DNA of 64,000 nt from Hofstenia miamia. Lineage: Eukaryota > Xenacoelomorpha > Acoela. Below the pieces are notes generated by a model. The model did not search any database. It was given only the letters and a program-made list of their open reading frames with translations, and was not told where the DNA came from. Positions within the stretch are counted from its first letter, which is position 1. Each line of letters opens with the position of its first letter. Below are positions 60,671 through 64,000 of this stretch, piece by piece. The stretch lies in contig SCFE01000054.1 in NCBI GenBank assembly GCA_004352715.1, forward strand, positions 2,077,616 through 2,141,615, given 5' to 3'. A program made the position numbers and the translations under genes.

Positions 60671-61984
60671 TATTGATAAATTTGTTATTTTTTCAAATCA
60701 ATGGTAAAAAACCTTGGAATCATTAATTTTAACACATATGCAAAAAATTGCTATCAAAACATATTTTCTCCACACCCACATACCAACTTCAACATCTCAA
60801 ACTAAACGAATATTATTCTTCTCTTACTGCACCTCATTCAAGAAATTATAGCACAAATTGTTGTAGCCCTCTAACAGCAAAACAAAATGACGTAATCAAT
60901 TATGTGATAATGAAACATACTTCTTGAAATGAATATTGTCTTTTTTCTTAAATGCGTTTTTGGGCCTCCAGCATTTAAAAATCAAATAATGATAAAACTT
61001 ACAGATGAATTTAGCTGGGCGTCTATTATACAAATTGCCGGAAAAAATTTGTCTTGCAATATTCAATAATTTAAGGTATTTCCTTAGTTCGCACAACTTA
61101 ACTCTTAAATTCATTAAATGCAAAATTGACTCATGAAATTCAAATGATACAGATAAGATCTTTACATTATTTTATAGTATTTAGCATTAACCAATTAGAA
61201 TTGATGATGTAATTGAACATCTGGTATTTGGCATTTTCATGAAATTAAATTCAATTGCATCTACTTCATTTTTCCCTTTATAAATTGACATATGGGATAA
61301 AATTTTTTGCAAAATTTTGACTCGTGAACAACTATTGCTACAAACAAATTTTTTTTGCTGTGCATAGTAAACCAATAGTATTTAAACAATTGATGATGAG
61401 CTAGGTATTATATTAGTTTTAAGATATATAAATTTGTAAAAAACCTTTTTCACCTTCAGTTAAGCATAGTGTATAATCTACGCTGCCCTTTCACTAGTTA
61501 TTTGATGACGTCACATGGCACTGTTTAAATTTCTTGTAATGCTTCCTTCTGTTATGCTTCTCATCACTAGAATCTTAATACCACATTGACAGTTAGGATT
61601 AATAGTTTTATTTTTCGAGCTATTCATTTGATTAATCACTCAAAAGTTATTTTTTACCTATCTCAATTTATCTCATATATATATTGAACTTTGTATTTCT
61701 TAACCAACTCCTTCTTGGCTTCTATAACATCAATCCTTGTGAATTTTTTATTTTTCTCCTGAAATTTTTAACACTTGTTCTTCAAGCAAAGTGACATTTC
61801 AAATACCGCGAATTCACATATCTCTTTTTCTTTTATCATACTGTACTGCTTTAAGTCAATTTCAAAATAGTGTATTCTCTAAATGTTCTCGTTTTTCCTC
61901 CTGTATTTGCTCTATCTGCTCTTTATCAACTATACATATATATATATATATATAATTTATAATATATTATATATATATATTCAT
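60671..61984. other. Unrecognised DNA with (TA)n
   Basis: Traces of LINE-like text at 60760-60860, then nothing recognised. (TA)n at 61928-61980 adjoins the next LINE. Confidence 0.4.
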
Positions 61985-63923
61985 TCTTGTAAACAGCTAT
62001 TGGTTACTACATCTTGGAGCCTTGTTATAACCGCAAGCGATTTTCCTAGTGCTTGGCAGCAATTTGTTCTATTCCTAATGAGCTGTTACGAACATAGTTT
62101 TCCACTGACTAGACACCAGTCCTTTTCAAATGATAAACCTTGGTTCAATGGCCATCTCAGGAACCTTATCAATAGGCGTCATGTGGCATTACAGAAGGGT
62201 GATTCCACCACTTTTAAGAAACTACGTAATCAAATTGCTAGAATTATATCGTCAAGGCGTCGCCTGTTTTATACTAACAAAATTAAAAATCTGAAGAATT
62301 CTAATCCAAGAATATGGTGGAAGTCCGTAAAAAGTTTGGCTGGAATGACTCAAGAAAAGAAAAATTGTCTGTCCTTAAGCAACTCTCTTGCTGGTTATGC
62401 ACCAACTGATCTGGCATCCTTCCTAAATAATGACCTTACTAGCATAACAAATAAATTTCAGCCAATTACTGATAGCGATCGTGTTCCTTTGAGTGATACA
62501 CCTATCCAGGTAGACACTTTTGAAATTTATAGAAGACTGAGCGCTGTTAAAAGTGACAAGTCTGCTGGACCAGATATTAATGGTATCTGTCTACCTAGTT
62601 GGATACTGAAAGATTATGCTTGCGAACTGACTGAGCCAATTACTTTATTAGTAAATTTATCTCTTAGTCAAGCATGTGCAACTCCTTTTGCTTCCGCTGA
62701 CATAGTTTGTCTTCCGAAGAGAAATCCCATTGAGTCGGTGTTTTCTGATATACGCCCAATATCAATTACTAGTCAGATTTCCAAAATGATTGAAGACATA
62801 ATATTAGAATATGAGTTGAAACCGAAAATCTTAAAAGTTCTTGACCCAAAGCAATTCGGTGCAGTACCAGGTAAATCCACTGTTCTGGCGTTGGTAGAGC
62901 TACTTCACAAATGGTTTGAAAGTTTGGATGATGGCAGTAAATTTATACGTGTTTTTCTCCTAGATTTTACCAAAGCCTTTGATTTGGTAGATCACCGTGT
63001 GCTTAAGAGTAAACTTTTAGAGATCAATTTGTCTAGCCATTCGTTAAATTGGATATTGTCCTTTTTGACAGGAAGGAAACAAAGGATTCGTCTGCCCGAT
63101 GGTACATTATCGAGTTGGAATGATGTTCTAGCTGGGGTGCCTCAAGGGACCAAACTAGGTCCTTGGCTGTTTATTCTCCTCGTAAATAGTTTGCTGATTG
63201 ATTACGAGATGCGTCTGATATAGGTCGACGATACTACTTTTTGGGAAGTAATCAGCGGCAGGATGTGGCATTGATACACTAAGACAGGTAGTAAACTGGT
63301 CAGATGAACACAATATGGCATTGCATCCAAATAAATCCAAGGAACTCACTATATCTTTCTTGAACAATTTTACCCAACCTGCTTTACTTGAATTTGATGA
63401 CATCATCGTCAATCGTGCCGACCCTGTGAAACTACTAGGCGTTTTTTTACAGTCGAACTTGAAATGGTCAGAAAATACAAATCACTTGGTGCGCAAGGCG
63501 TCTAAACGTCTACATTTTCTTAAGCTTTCAGTTCACAATGGTGTTACCCCTGATCACGTCTACACTATTTACACTTCCACCGTGCGACCCCTCTTGGAAT
63601 ATTGCGCTCCTTTGTGGCATAATCAGCTTACACAAAGTCAACGTGACAATATCGAACGTATACAGCGTCGAGCTTTCAAAATAATTTTGCCCAATTTGAC
63701 GTATTCTGAAGCACGTGAAAAGCTGAGTTCACCTACACTGTTTGATAGAAGAGAAATTATATGTGGCAAATTATGGAATAATATTCAGAAGTCATCACAC
63801 CCTCTTCATTACCTTGTTCCTCAGGCACGAACCCATCTTTATTCTTTGCGCACTCAACGTTCCCACGATACTTTTGTTAAAACGAATCGCCTTGGATCCT
63901 CGTTCATTTATACTCACATATAA
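61985..63923 (+). pseudogene. Non-LTR retrotransposon ORF2, reverse transcriptase to C-terminus
   Basis: Nearly continuous coding of about 640 residues. The order is a pre-RT linker with PWFNGHLRNLINRR, motif 0/1 (SDKSAGPDINGI), motif 2 (FSDIRPISITSQISKMIE), QFGAVPGKSTVLAL, motif A (LLDFTKAFDLVDH), motif B (GVPQGTKLGPWLFI), then motif C, whose Tyr codon is TAG (63221-63223) before V-D-D. A one-base shift follows near 63260. The frame then continues through HPNKSKELTISF, KLLGVFLQSNLKWS, VRPLLEYCAPLWHN and QRRAFKIILP to a stop at 63923. It resembles CR1/Jockey-group elements. No endonuclease is seen upstream. Only two lesions suggest recent death. Confidence 0.85.
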
Positions 63924-64000
63924 GAAAGGACATTTCATGATTCATACGACATAACTTACAGAGTTTTCTGTTTTGCCCCCACTTATTTTGTTCTTGTATA

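Overview
The window looks like nuclear DNA of an AT-rich invertebrate animal. It has long phase-1 introns, (TA)n microsatellites, and a dense graveyard of Tc1/mariner, hAT, piggyBac, LINE and Penelope-like elements. One degenerate protein matches, from memory, a repeat-like family common in arthropods and cnidarians. I cannot name the species. Five runs of N (2148-3054, 14305-14653, 24401-25400, 35384-36383, 50520-50624) almost all abut (TA)n, and single Ns at 22004, 30385, 30742, 37288, 45105 and 46283 mark further assembly joins.

Layout. 601-10706: the last four exons of a calmodulin-like EF-hand gene, with introns full of MITEs and transposon relics. 9846-14304 and 30795-35253: one 4.46 kb segment present twice in direct orientation (offset 20949), carrying a piggyBac end, the terminal EF-hand exon, a LINE fragment and an unknown invertebrate pseudogene. 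14654-19850: mostly unrecognised, with a possible decayed retroelement. 20108-21959 and 48222-50069: two intronless paralogues encoding secreted glycoproteins with FG-GAP-like C-terminal motifs; the first is frameshifted and the second intact. 22005-29067: Tc1, hAT, LINE and MITE remnants. 30126-31061: a piggyBac-type element bounded by TTAA. 36384-47079: LINE, mariner and hAT fragments, several kb with nothing recognisable, and a Tc1 deletion derivative with both termini. 50625-51085: the GIY-YIG end of a Penelope-like element followed by a candidate hammerhead ribozyme. 53440-57400: a MITE, a dead DDE transposase, and a LINE reverse transcriptase split by a 20-copy, 50-bp hairpin-bearing tandem array. 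58450-60105: an intact intronless BT1/folate-biopterin-type transporter. 60410-63923: two more LINE fragments, the second long and nearly intact.

Only three host-type genes are supported: the EF-hand protein, the secreted FG-GAP-like pair and the BT1-type transporter. Nothing in the sequence ties them into one pathway. The most notable signals are the patchwork divergence between the two secreted paralogues, the homogeneous hairpin array inside a LINE, the duplicated terminal exon, and the intronless BT1-type transporter in an animal-like genome.
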